Part shown: positions 17,155 to 25,572 of the stretch, one piece after another | Position numbering within the stretch: the first letter of the stretch is position 1 | How the letters are laid out: every line of letters begins with the position of its first letter | Assembly: GCA_051252095.1 (NCBI GenBank) | Contig: JBPOFK010000003.1 | Location: 108,623-172,622, forward strand | Length of the DNA: 64,000 nucleotides | DNA from: GCA-2401735 sp051252095 | GTDB taxonomy: Bacteria; Pseudomonadota; Gammaproteobacteria; Burkholderiales; Methylophilaceae | Direction of reading: 5' to 3' | The notes under the pieces: model-generated | Database searches by the model: none | Told to the model about the DNA's origin: nothing | Seen by the model: only the letters and a program-made list of their open reading frames with translations | Made by a program: the position numbers and the translations under genes

Positions 17155-18555
17155 TTACTCATCAATACCCAGTTCTTGAATCTTTCTGGTCAAGGTGTTA
17201 CGGCCCATTCCAAGTTGCGTAGCAGCTTCAATACGGCGCCCATCGGTATGTTGTAGCGCTTTCTTGATAATCACGCGTTCAAAATCCTTAGTTAGCCCAT
17301 CAAGTAACCCTTGCTCACCTCTATTAAGCGCATCTGCCACTTCTTGCGCTAATGCATCTTGCCATGAGTTGCTTGTAGTTGATTTGGCTTTTGTTTCCTT
17401 TAATTCAGGCGGTAAATCTGCCACATCAATATTTTGCCCTGGTGCCATCACAGTGAGCCAATGACAAACATTTTCTAACTGTCTGACATTACCGCTCCAA
17501 TTAACAGCCGTTAGGTATTTCAGGGCAGAGTCTGATAGCTTTTTAGCCTCTACCCCTAGGTTTTGTGCACTTTGTTGCAGGAAGTGCTTAGCAAGTAGTG
17601 GAACATCCTCACGTCTTTCACGAAGTGCAGGTAGTCTTAAGCGAATAACATTGAGTCTGTGGAATAAATCTTCACGGAATAGACCTAACTTAACACGCTC
17701 TTCTAAATCTTGGTGGGTTGCGGCAATCACACGTACGTTAACTTTAATTGGTTGATGACCACCCACGCGGTAGAACTGGCCATCACTGAGCACACGTAGC
17801 AAGCGGGTTTGTAAATCAGCAGGCATATCGCCAATCTCATCTAAAAACAATGTACCGTTATCAGCTTGTTCAAAACGTCCACGCCTTGCAGCTTGTGCAC
17901 CTGTAAACGCGCCACGTTCATGACCAAATAGTTCAGACTCTAATAAGTCTTTTGGGATAGCCGCTGTGTTGATGGCAATAAATGGGTTGTTAGCTCTTGG
18001 GCTATGTCTATGCAAGGCACTCGCTACTAACTCTTTACCGCTGCCAGATTCACCATTAATGAGTACGGTTGCATGAGAACGGCTTAGGCGTCCGATGGCA
18101 CGAAAGACTTCCTGCATGGCAGGTGCTTGACCAATAATTTCAGGCGTTTCTTCGAGTTCTACGGTTTCTACTTCTTGCCTTAAGGTTTCATCGACAGCGC
18201 GTTTAATCACATCTAATGCTTGGTCAACATCGAATGGTTTGGCTAAGTATTCAAAAGCCCCATTTTGGAAAGCAGCTACTGCACTTTCCAGATCGGAATA
18301 AGCGGTCATAATGATGACAGGAATTTCTGGGAATTTTTCTTTTACCTCCGTTAGAAAATCCAGACCAGAGCCACCAGGCATGCGAATATCACTGACGATG
18401 ACTTGTGGTTGATGTTGTTCTAGCGCAGATAAGGCATCATTCGTATTAGAAAAAGTCTCAAATTCTAAATCAGCACGAGCGAGTGCTTTTTCAAAGACCC
18501 AGCGTATCGATTTATCGTCATCTAGTATCCAAATTGGTTTCATCTCTTTATTCAC
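17155..18555 (-). CDS. ntrC: Nitrogen regulatory response regulator NtrC (sigma-54 activator)
   Basis: NtrC, when phosphorylated by NtrB, binds enhancers and drives sigma-54 RNA polymerase at nitrogen genes such as glnA. In 466 residues: a receiver domain with phospho-acceptor Asp56 and Lys106, an AAA+ domain with Walker A GESGSGKE (168-175), the sigma-54-contacting GAFTGA (215-220) and LDEIGDMP Walker B, and a Fis-type helix-turn-helix at the C-terminus (EAATQLGMGRNTLTRKI). The start is GTG at 18555 or ATG at 18543; the ATG gives the more typical N-terminus, but neither has a well-spaced ribosome site. It follows ntrB by 11 bases. Confidence 0.96.
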   Translation of the reverse strand: MNKEMKPIWILDDDKSIRWVFEKALARADLEFETFSNTNDALSALEQHQPQVIVSDIRMPGGSGLDFLTEVKEKFPEIPVIIMTAYSDLESAVAAFQNGAFEYLAKPFDVDQALDVIKRAVDETLRQEVETVELEETPEIIGQAPAMQEVFRAIGRLSRSHATVLINGESGSGKELVASALHRHSPRANNPFIAINTAAIPKDLLESELFGHERGAFTGAQAARRGRFEQADNGTLFLDEIGDMPADLQTRLLRVLSDGQFYRVGGHQPIKVNVRVIAATHQDLEERVKLGLFREDLFHRLNVIRLRLPALRERREDVPLLAKHFLQQSAQNLGVEAKKLSDSALKYLTAVNWSGNVRQLENVCHWLTVMAPGQNIDVADLPPELKETKAKSTTSNSWQDALAQEVADALNRGEQGLLDGLTKDFERVIIKKALQHTDGRRIEAATQLGMGRNTLTRKIQELGIDE

Positions 18556-18566
18556 TCACTTTACTA

Positions 18567-19661
18567 TTATTGTTCGATAATGGCATTTTTGATTAAGGTA
18601 CTTTCAACAGGTAGTAAAATTGTAAAACATGTTTGACCTGGTTGGCTTTTACATTCAATCATGCCATGGTGCTGTGTCACGAATGTCTGTGCTAAGGCTA
18701 GTCCTAAACCAGAGCCTCCTTCACGGCCAGAAACAAGCGGATAAAATATTTTATCTACCATGTCAGCAGGGATCCCGGGGCCATTATCAATAATTTCCAA
18801 TTTAATGCCAACACGATAGCGCTTTCTACTCAGTGTTACTTGTCTTGCTGCACGCGTTCTTAGTGTAATTTTTGCTTGCTCTGTTCCTTGTGATAGTAAG
18901 GCTTGCACGGCATTGCGCGCAATATTAAGCACAGCTTGAATTAATTTTTCTCTATCACCGATAAGCTCTGGTAAGCTCGTGTCGTAGTCTCTTTGTACTT
19001 TAATGTTATTCGGTGACTCTGCTAATAATAGACTTCTAACACGTTCTAGGACCTCATGAATATTGGTCGGTTCGTATTTAGGTACGCGGTGTGGTACTAA
19101 AAGCCTATCCATCAAACCTTGTAAACGGTCTGCTTCTTTAATAATCACTTGTGTGTATTCACGTAAGCTGGGTTGCGGTAATTCATGTTCCAATAACTGT
19201 GCCGCGCCTCTCAGGCCACCTAGCGGATTGCGGATTTCATGCGCAAGGTTACGTAGTAGCTCTGAATTGGCTTGTTGTTGAATTAGCATGCGTTCTTCTT
19301 TTGCAATCCGTAATTGTTGATCCATTTGCTGGAACTCTAATAATAATCTACCTTCATGCATGACAATGGGTGTGACAGTACAAGTAACCGCAAACGAAAG
19401 TTGCCGTTGGGTTGTAATCGCAAACTCATGCTCTCTGAATGGACTATTGCTAGCTGTTGCATGCGCAATAGCTAAATCTAACACTTCGCAGTTAATAAAG
19501 AGATCATTAATATGCGTCCCTGCTAATAGCGTTGCACTCATTGCAAATAAGGCTTCTGCGCTTGGGTTCATATAAATGACCTGCTTTGAGCCATTCAGTA
19601 AGATAACTGAAACGGCAAGATTTTCTAAACCAGTGAAGCAGGCGGGGACTTGTTGGACCAT
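18567..19661 (-). CDS. ntrB: Nitrogen sensor histidine kinase NtrB
   Basis: NtrB is the soluble kinase/phosphatase of NtrC, controlled by PII proteins. It has 364 residues: an N-terminal PAS domain (GSKQVIYMNPSAEALFAMS), the dimerisation box with the phospho-His in LAHEIRNPLGGLRGAAQLLE, and the HATPase domain with N (NIARNAVQALL), G1 (IDNGPGIP) and G2 (GREGGSGLGLALA) boxes. No transmembrane helix is present, as expected. It lies between a DUF4124 gene and ntrC in the glnA cluster. Confidence 0.96.
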   Translation of the reverse strand: MVQQVPACFTGLENLAVSVILLNGSKQVIYMNPSAEALFAMSATLLAGTHINDLFINCEVLDLAIAHATASNSPFREHEFAITTQRQLSFAVTCTVTPIVMHEGRLLLEFQQMDQQLRIAKEERMLIQQQANSELLRNLAHEIRNPLGGLRGAAQLLEHELPQPSLREYTQVIIKEADRLQGLMDRLLVPHRVPKYEPTNIHEVLERVRSLLLAESPNNIKVQRDYDTSLPELIGDREKLIQAVLNIARNAVQALLSQGTEQAKITLRTRAARQVTLSRKRYRVGIKLEIIDNGPGIPADMVDKIFYPLVSGREGGSGLGLALAQTFVTQHHGMIECKSQPGQTCFTILLPVESTLIKNAIIEQ

Positions 19662-19738
19662 GAATTAAATACTAGCAATAAAGTTGTTGGTGCTATATAG
19701 AAAGCAAAAGATAAGCCAGTTTTAATGCGACTGAGAAC

Positions 19739-20242
19739 TTAATTAATATTGCTGATTTCTTTCTCAAGCAGTTCTATATTGCGCTGATGTGCATCTACAT
19801 CAGCTTGCAGTCTTTCCATTTTTTCTTGGAATTTTGCGACATTACGTCCGATGCCACCACTTTGTGTACGGAATGTTTCTGGGTTGGATTTGCCTTCATC
19901 ATAAGCTTTTTTTGCTTGCTCTAATGCTATTTTTTCTGATTCAAGCTCAGATAATAGAATTTGTTTTCTTGAATTGTCTCTATTTTTCTGGGTTTCAGCA
20001 TCAACTTTAGGAAAGTTTGACGGCGTGGCTTTACTTGCTGGCGCGCTTTTCTCACTGTTGTTTTGTGTGCCAAAGCTAGTATCAGCCGGCTCTAGATTAA
20101 TTTTTTTAGCACCTTTTATTTTTACGTTTGAATAGGTGACACGCCCGTCAGCATCGACATGCTTATAGATTTCTGCGTAACCAATAGCAGGGAACGCAAA
20201 AGTAAAAAGGCATGTGCTAATAAAAATAAATTGTCTTTTCAT
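19739..20242 (-). CDS. DUF4124 periplasmic coiled-coil protein
   Basis: A 167-residue secreted protein of unknown role. The signal peptide (about residues 1-23, ending GYA) is followed by a DUF4124 domain (EIYKHVDADGRVTYSNVKI), an Ala/Ser/Lys linker, and a long C-terminal coiled coil rich in Glu, Lys and Gln. DUF4124 genes commonly lie between glnA and ntrB in betaproteobacteria, from general recollection. The 77-base gap to ntrB could allow co-transcription. Confidence 0.82.
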   Translation of the reverse strand: MKRQFIFISTCLFTFAFPAIGYAEIYKHVDADGRVTYSNVKIKGAKKINLEPADTSFGTQNNSEKSAPASKATPSNFPKVDAETQKNRDNSRKQILLSELESEKIALEQAKKAYDEGKSNPETFRTQSGGIGRNVAKFQEKMERLQADVDAHQRNIELLEKEISNIN

Positions 20243-20351
20243 ACCAGTAGTTTAGATGAGACTGTTATTGTTAGCAACGAAGTTCTTACTAAATTGGTTG
20301 ACTGTGATAACAAAAGATTACGAGATGTTTAATTTGCAACGAATCAATAAT

Positions 20352-20378
20352 AAAAAAGGGCAGCCAAGCTGCCCTTTT
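20352..20378 (-). terminator. glnA terminator (minus strand)
   Basis: An 11-bp perfect stem AAAAGGGCAGC / GCTGCCCTTTT (20354-20364 and 20368-20378) with a 3-base loop. On the minus strand it is followed by a T-run, so it ends the glnA transcript 15 bases after its stop. DUF4124-ntrB-ntrC would then need read-through or an own promoter. Confidence 0.9.
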
Positions 20379-20393
20379 GTCATTTTTAGCTGA

Positions 20394-21803
20394 TTAGCAG
20401 CTGTAGTACATGTCAAACTCTAGTGGAGTTGGTGTCATGCGTTGCTGTGTCACTTCATCCATTTTGAATGCAATGTATGAACTCACCCAGTCTTCAGAGA
20501 ATACACCGCCACGTGTTAGGAACTCATGGTCATCTTCTAAAGCTTGCAAAGCCTGCTCTAATGAAGTTGCAACAGTAGGGATTGCTGCATCTTCTTCAGG
20601 TGGAAGGTGATACAGATCTTTAGTTGCTGGCTCACCTGGATGGATTTTATTTTGCACACCATCTAAACCAGCCATTAGTAATGCTGAAAAAGCTAGGTAA
20701 GGGTTAGCTGTTGGATCTGGGAAGCGCGCTTCAACACGTCTTGCTTTGTCTGAATGAACAAATGGGATGCGAATTGAAGCTGAACGGTTTTTAGCAGAGT
20801 ATGCAAGTTTTACTGGTGCCTCAAAGCCCGGAACTAAACGTTTGTATGAGTTTGTGCTTGGGTTAGTAATCGCATTAAGTGCTCGTGCGTGTTTAATGAT
20901 GCCGCCGATATAATACAAAGCGAACTCGCTTAAACCAGCGTAGCCGTCGCCAGCAAATAGGTTTTTACCATCTTTCCATACAGATTGATGTACGTGCATA
21001 CCAGAACCATTGTCACCTAAGATAGGCTTTGGCATGAAGGTTGCAGTTTTACCATATGCGTGAGCAGTGTTTAATACTACGTATTTAAGTATTTGTGTCC
21101 AGTCAGCGCGCTGCACTAAACTTGCAAATTTAGTACCAATTTCACATTGACCAGCCGTTGCTACTTCATGGTGATGTACTTCAACAGGCACCCCAAGAGC
21201 TTCTAAAGTTGTGCACATTGCCGAGCGAACATCCATCAGTGAATCGACTGGCGGTACTGGGAAATAACCACCTTTTACTTTTGGACGATGCCCTGTATTG
21301 CCACCTTCAAATGTATCGCCTGATTGCCATGCAGCTTCTTCAGAGTTGATTTTAACTGAACTGCCGCCCATGCCAATATCCCAAGCAACATTATCAAAAA
21401 CGAAGAACTCTGGCTCTGGGCCAAAATAGGCAGTATCGCCAATACCGCTTGATTTTAAGTATGCTTCAGCACGATTAGCAATAGAGCGAGGATCACGGTC
21501 ATAGCCTTTGCCATCTGTCGGGTCAACAACATCACACGTTAGGATAAGTGTTGGTTCATCCATGAACGGGTCGATATTGGCTGTTGATGGATCTGGCATT
21601 AATTGCATGTCTGAAGCTTGGATGCCTTTCCATCCAGCGATAGAAGAGCCATCAAAAGCATGGCCTTCGGTAAATTTATCTTCGTCAAAGGCGGATACTG
21701 GTACCGTGGTATGTTGTTCTTTACCGCGTGTATCAGTAAAGCGAAAATCGACAAATTTAATGTCATTTTCTTTAATTAGCTTCATTACATTTGCTACAGA
21801 CAT
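20394..21803 (-). CDS. glnA: Glutamine synthetase type I
   Basis: GlnA makes glutamine from glutamate and ammonia with ATP, the main nitrogen-assimilation step. The 469 residues fit the GSI-beta dodecamer. Seen: the beta-grasp N-terminus (VDFRFTDTRGKEQHT), the ATP site (PKPILGDNGSGMHVHQS), the glutamate-binding region (NSYKRLVPGFEAPVKLAYS) and the adenylylation tyrosine in DLYHLPPEE, which means regulation by GlnE. AGGAG lies seven bases before the ATG. A sigma-54 promoter and two NtrC sites lie upstream. Confidence 0.98.
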   Translation of the reverse strand: MSVANVMKLIKENDIKFVDFRFTDTRGKEQHTTVPVSAFDEDKFTEGHAFDGSSIAGWKGIQASDMQLMPDPSTANIDPFMDEPTLILTCDVVDPTDGKGYDRDPRSIANRAEAYLKSSGIGDTAYFGPEPEFFVFDNVAWDIGMGGSSVKINSEEAAWQSGDTFEGGNTGHRPKVKGGYFPVPPVDSLMDVRSAMCTTLEALGVPVEVHHHEVATAGQCEIGTKFASLVQRADWTQILKYVVLNTAHAYGKTATFMPKPILGDNGSGMHVHQSVWKDGKNLFAGDGYAGLSEFALYYIGGIIKHARALNAITNPSTNSYKRLVPGFEAPVKLAYSAKNRSASIRIPFVHSDKARRVEARFPDPTANPYLAFSALLMAGLDGVQNKIHPGEPATKDLYHLPPEEDAAIPTVATSLEQALQALEDDHEFLTRGGVFSEDWVSSYIAFKMDEVTQQRMTPTPLEFDMYYSC

Positions 21804-21877
21804 TACAATCTCCTAATATTGAATGAATTGAAAACGGAATCAAAATATTATTTTAAATAAAATTTAATAATGAATAT

Positions 21878-21894
21878 TAGCAGGAATTATGCCA
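21878..21894 (-). promoter_or_regulatory. Sigma-54 promoter of glnA
   Basis: On the minus strand the sequence reads TGGCATAATTCCTGCTA: GG at -24 and GC at -12 separated by exactly 10 bases, the strict spacing for RpoN. It would start transcription near 21867, giving a leader of about 65 bases before the glnA ATG. Confidence 0.8.
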
Positions 21895-21952
21895 TTTAAA
21901 AAAGCATAAAATGGGGGCTATTGATAAGTTTTACGAGTATCAGCACTTTGTA

Positions 21953-21969
21953 TGCACTATTTTGGAACA
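21953..21969. promoter_or_regulatory. NtrC binding site, promoter-proximal
   Basis: TGCACTATTTTGGAACA: the left half is the perfect NtrC half site TGCAC and the right half is degenerate (GGAACA for GGTGCA). It lies about 85 bases upstream of the predicted glnA start site, typical for an enhancer. Confidence 0.7.
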
Positions 21970-21982
21970 AAAACAAAAAAAA

Positions 21983-21999
21983 TGCACAACTATGGTGCA
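21983..21999. promoter_or_regulatory. NtrC binding site, distal, near consensus
   Basis: TGCACAACTATGGTGCA is a 17-bp dyad matching the NtrC consensus TGCAC-N7-GTGCA. It lies 30 bases (about three helix turns) from the proximal site, so two dimers would sit on the same DNA face. Confidence 0.82.
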
Positions 22000-22092
22000 T
22001 GTATCAAAGTATGATTATTAAGTGTTTAACGTATACTGATTGCAAGATATGGTGAAGCTGAAATATGCCAAATAAAAATGATTGGAGAAATA

Positions 22093-22542
22093 ATGGAAGC
22101 GATTAGCAAAATATTGGCGCGTGCAAAGCAAAGAGCAGAGGATGGCCATCTGCCTTATTCAGGTGCACTGACACCAATGGAGGTTTATGATGTTTTGCAA
22201 AAAACGGAACATGCGGTTTTGATAGATGTGCGCTCCAGCGCTGAATTGGAGTTGGTTGGTAAGGTTCCTGACACAGTTCACATAGAGTGGGCATTTTATC
22301 CAGGCATGGTGGCTAACCCAGACTTTGCTAATCACTTATCAATGCAAGTAGATAAAGAGTCAATCGTCATTTTTATGTGTAGAACAGGTGGCCGCTCCCA
22401 TCATGCGGCAACATTAGCTTCAACTTTGGGTTTTACAGAAGCATATAATATGTTGGAAGGTTTTGAGGGCGAGGCAAACGCAGAAAAACAACGCACGTTG
22501 ATTAATGGTTGGCGCCACGCTGATTTGCCTTGGAGTAATTAA
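22093..22542 (+). CDS. Rhodanese-like sulfurtransferase domain protein
   Basis: A 149-residue single rhodanese domain protein. Sulfurtransferase features: VLIDVRSSAELEL (start of domain), and the active-site cysteine loop MCRTGGRSHHAA that would carry persulfide sulfur. The physiological donor and acceptor cannot be told. I chose ATG at 22093 because GGAG lies five bases upstream; ATG at 22078 would place that site inside the gene. It is followed by aroE after 4 bases. Confidence 0.85.
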   Translation: MEAISKILARAKQRAEDGHLPYSGALTPMEVYDVLQKTEHAVLIDVRSSAELELVGKVPDTVHIEWAFYPGMVANPDFANHLSMQVDKESIVIFMCRTGGRSHHAATLASTLGFTEAYNMLEGFEGEANAEKQRTLINGWRHADLPWSN

Positions 22543-22546
22543 TGGC

Positions 22547-23368
22547 ATGACAGATAAGTACGCAGTTGTTGGCCATCCGATAGCACATAGTAAATCACCA
22601 GATATTCATACCGCGTTTGCAACGCAAACGGGCCAGGATATTCAATACGGTGCCATTGAGGCACCAATAGATGGTTTTAAGGATGTCGTGTTAAAGCTTA
22701 TGAATGAAGGTTATAAAGGTGTCAATATTACAGTGCCATTCAAATTTGAGGCATTTGAATTGGCGCATCAGCTAAGAATGCCTGCAAAGCAGGCAGGTGC
22801 AGTCAATACATTTATTTTTTCTGATGGGACTATTATTGGCGACAATACCGATGGTATCGGTTTGGTGCGTGATATTGAGCAAAACCTACATAAACCGATA
22901 TTAAGTAAGCGAGTATTGATTCTTGGTGCAGGTGGCGCAGCAGAAGGTGTGTTGCATCCAATATTGAATGCTGCGCCAAGTCAATTGGTCGTTACTAATC
23001 GTAGCGTTGAAAAGGCAGTAGCAATGCTGGAAAAAGTGAAGGGCTTGGTGCAGTATCGTTCCATCACATTTGGCGCATGTGCGTTTGCTGATTTAAAAAA
23101 CCAGAAGTTTGACATTATCATTAATGCGACTTCAGCTGGATTATATGATGCTGCGTTGCCAATCCCGAATGAGATATTTGCTGATGGCAGTTTGGCGTAC
23201 GATATGATGTATGGTAAAGAAACGGATTTTATGAAACAAGCACGTGAAGCAGGAGCTACTGTCGTTGATGGATTAGGCATGTTGATTGAACAAGCGGCAG
23301 AGGCGTTTTATTGCTGGCGCAATGTGCGGCCTGAGACAAGACCTGTCATTAACAAACTGAGAGCTTAA
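22547..23368 (+). CDS. aroE: Shikimate dehydrogenase
   Basis: AroE reduces 3-dehydroshikimate to shikimate with NADPH. From ATG at 22547 it has 273 residues, the normal family length; an in-frame ATG at 22505 overlaps the rhodanese gene and adds nonhomologous sequence. Seen: YAVVGHPIAHSKSPDIH (substrate site), VNITVPFK with the catalytic Lys, NTDGIG, and the Rossmann motif LILGAGGAAEGVL. It is followed three bases later by mtgA, an aroE-mtgA order frequent in betaproteobacteria. Confidence 0.95.
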   Translation: MTDKYAVVGHPIAHSKSPDIHTAFATQTGQDIQYGAIEAPIDGFKDVVLKLMNEGYKGVNITVPFKFEAFELAHQLRMPAKQAGAVNTFIFSDGTIIGDNTDGIGLVRDIEQNLHKPILSKRVLILGAGGAAEGVLHPILNAAPSQLVVTNRSVEKAVAMLEKVKGLVQYRSITFGACAFADLKNQKFDIIINATSAGLYDAALPIPNEIFADGSLAYDMMYGKETDFMKQAREAGATVVDGLGMLIEQAAEAFYCWRNVRPETRPVINKLRA

Positions 23369-23371
23369 ATT

Positions 23372-24109
23372 TTGTTATTACAGTGGTTTTTTAATAGTAA
23401 GCCAAAAGCAAAGCCATTGACGTTAGCGGGGTACATCAAACGTTTAGTTGCGCTTTTTTTACTGTGGGTAGTGCTACATTATCTTTGGATTTTTATCCAA
23501 ATTTGTTGGTGGACTAAATTTAACCCTTCTTCAACTGCATTCATGAATACAAGGCTTGCTATCATGCGTGAGGAGAACCCTGATGCTAAGCTGAAGCACC
23601 AGTGGATTGAATATACAAAAATATCAAATAATTTAAAACGTGCCGTGATTGCAAGTGAAGATGCGAAGTTTATGTCGCATCAAGGTTTTGACTGGCAAGG
23701 AATAGAGCATGCTTTTAAAAAGAATGTTAAAAAAGGTAAGCTAGTCGCTGGCGGTTCAACGATTTCACAGCAATTGGCAAAAAACTTATTTTTATCTAGC
23801 AAACGCTCCCTAGTGAGAAAATTTGAAGAAGTCATTATTACGTTAATGCTTGAACAGCTGCTGACAAAAAAGCGAATCTATGAAATTTACCTGAATGTGA
23901 TTGAATGGGGTAATGGTGTTTTTGGGGCAGAGGCTGCTACCAGGCATTATTTCAATAAGGGCGCGCATAGCTTATCAACGACAGAAGCGGCAAAGTTAGC
24001 CGTGATGGTGCCCAATCCACGTTATTATGACAAGCATCGAAACACACGCTATCTGAATCGACGTACTGCCACAATCAGTGCTAGATTGCACATGGTGCAA
24101 ACACCTTAA
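23372..24109 (+). CDS. mtgA: Monofunctional peptidoglycan transglycosylase
   Basis: MtgA polymerises lipid II into glycan strands without crosslinking. It has 245 residues with one membrane helix (about 27-47) and a GT51 domain: catalytic Glu in ASEDAKFMSHQGFDW, then GGSTISQQLAKNLFLSS and EIYLNVIEWGNGVFGAEAA. There is no transpeptidase domain, so it is not a truncated PBP. The start is TTG at 23372, three bases after the aroE stop; no earlier ATG in frame precedes the membrane helix. Confidence 0.93.
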   Translation: MLLQWFFNSKPKAKPLTLAGYIKRLVALFLLWVVLHYLWIFIQICWWTKFNPSSTAFMNTRLAIMREENPDAKLKHQWIEYTKISNNLKRAVIASEDAKFMSHQGFDWQGIEHAFKKNVKKGKLVAGGSTISQQLAKNLFLSSKRSLVRKFEEVIITLMLEQLLTKKRIYEIYLNVIEWGNGVFGAEAATRHYFNKGAHSLSTTEAAKLAVMVPNPRYYDKHRNTRYLNRRTATISARLHMVQTP

Positions 24110-24128
24110 CTTGGTGCAAACACCTTAA
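24093..24128 (+). repeat. 17-bp tandem duplication covering the mtgA stop codon
   Basis: TGGTGCAAACACCTTAA occurs at 24093-24109 and again at 24112-24128. Each copy holds a small inverted repeat (GGTG-CAAA-CACC). The first copy encodes the last residues and stop of mtgA; the second lies just before the ribosome site of the next gene. Confidence 0.9.
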
Positions 24129-24139
24129 AAGGAATATGA

Positions 24140-24616
24140 ATGGATTGGTATTGGTTGTTGGTTGGTTTGTTAGTGGCCTTAGGTTTTATTGGCTTGGCAC
24201 TCCCCATATTGCCAGGGATTGTTTTAATTTTCTCGGGGCTGCTCTTGGGCGCGTGGATCGATGGTTTTGCACGTGTCAGTGAAGTTACAATGGTGATTAT
24301 TGCAGTAATTGCATTGATTGCATGGTTGCTAGACTTTTTTGCTTCATATATCACTGCTAAAAAAGCTAAAGCAAGTAAATTAGCACTTTGGGGGACATTA
24401 ATTGGTGCTGTGCTAGGGATCTTTGCTGGGGTAATTGGATTAATTATTGGACCTATTATTGGTGCTGTCATTGGTGAGCTTATTGCAGTGCGCAATGCAG
24501 GTGACGCGACACGTGTAGGCGTAGCGGCAGGGTTAGGTTTTGTATTGGCGCTAGTCATTAAATTTATACTGAGTCTATTAGCGCTTTCTATTTTCGTATA
24601 TGCCTATGTCTATTAA
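24140..24616 (+). CDS. DUF456 integral membrane protein
   Basis: A 158-residue, very hydrophobic protein with four or five predicted membrane helices and glycine-rich repeats (IGAVLGIFAGVIGLIIGPII). The N-terminal LVALGFIGLALPILPGIVLI is the DUF456 pattern. Function unknown. AAAGGA lies about seven bases before the ATG. It is on the same strand as mtgA, 30 bases downstream, but functional linkage is not shown. Confidence 0.82.
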   Translation: MDWYWLLVGLLVALGFIGLALPILPGIVLIFSGLLLGAWIDGFARVSEVTMVIIAVIALIAWLLDFFASYITAKKAKASKLALWGTLIGAVLGIFAGVIGLIIGPIIGAVIGELIAVRNAGDATRVGVAAGLGFVLALVIKFILSLLALSIFVYAYVY

Positions 24617-24733
24617 ATTAAACACATTTTTATTAAAAGATTAAACCTTAGTTCTACTGCTTATTCGCTGCATTAGAACGCAACGATAAGGCTTATGCTG
24701 TCTGGTAACGTTAATACCAATCCAGAGGCAGCT

Positions 24734-25564
24734 ATGAACTTAATTGATAAATTCTTTGATCAACCGCAAACAATGCCTATGCTGCCTAAAGTGGTGCAAG
24801 AGGTAACCGAATTACTGAATGATGGTGATGTCGATGTTAAAACATTAGCTGATAAAATCAATCATGATTTAGTGTTATCGGCAAAGGTTTTAAGACTTTC
24901 AAACTCAGCCTATTTTGGCTGTAGTCGTGAAGTAAGCTCTATTCAAGAGGCCGTGTCCTTAATTGGCTTGGCAAAATTAGAAACACTCGTGATTGCCTGT
25001 GGTGTTGTTTCTGCATTTACGGATGTGCCAGGATTGAATTTGAAACGGTTTTGGCAACATAGCTTAGTAACGGCCGCTATTGCAAGGCAGCTTGCAAAAG
25101 AAGCTGGCCTTGATGCTGATGCTGCTTATATGGCTGGCTTAATGCATACGGTTGGCGAGCTGCCAATTCATATTGTTTTTCCAGGTGCAGGAAAGAAAAT
25201 TGATGAAGTTTGCCTAGGTAGAAATGTATTGGAGCGTAGCAAGGTCGAACAGTCTGTGATTGGGATTGATCACTGTCAGGTTGGTGAGAAGTTAGCTAGG
25301 CATTGGAATTTTCCTGAGGATATTTCACGCGCAATTCGTTACTACACTGATCCGTTAAATCAAAATGCCTGTAAGTTAGCCCTAGTGGTTTATGTGGCAG
25401 CACATATTGCATTTGATTTAGAGCACGGTAAGGCAGCAGATGTGATTGCAGAAACATTGAGTGCAGATGTGCTGGCAAGCCTTGGCCTTGAAGACCAGGA
25501 GGCCCTGACAGAAAAAATTGACACTTACCATATCTATGTCTCAGAGGCTAAGTGTTATGTCTAA
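24734..25564 (+). CDS. HDOD domain signalling protein
   Basis: The protein is a single HDOD domain (MPMLPKVVQEVTELL, then LSAKVLRLSNSAYFG and VSLIGLAKLETLVI), a metal-less relative of HD phosphohydrolases linked to signalling and cell-cycle control. A later segment, DAAYMAGLMHTVGELPIHI, keeps an HD-like position as HT. I use ATG at 24734 (276 residues) because AGAGG lies five bases upstream; ATG at 24695 with AAGG only three bases upstream is possible and adds 13 residues. It converges with uvrA, 8 bases apart. Confidence 0.82.
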   Translation: MNLIDKFFDQPQTMPMLPKVVQEVTELLNDGDVDVKTLADKINHDLVLSAKVLRLSNSAYFGCSREVSSIQEAVSLIGLAKLETLVIACGVVSAFTDVPGLNLKRFWQHSLVTAAIARQLAKEAGLDADAAYMAGLMHTVGELPIHIVFPGAGKKIDEVCLGRNVLERSKVEQSVIGIDHCQVGEKLARHWNFPEDISRAIRYYTDPLNQNACKLALVVYVAAHIAFDLEHGKAADVIAETLSADVLASLGLEDQEALTEKIDTYHIYVSEAKCYV

Positions 25565-25572
25565 TCAAACGG

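Noticed and set aside
24106..24558. A 150-residue minus-strand frame opposite the DUF456 gene
   Set aside because: Pro/Thr/Asn-rich mirror of a hydrophobic protein; DUF456 has the ribosome site and family pattern.
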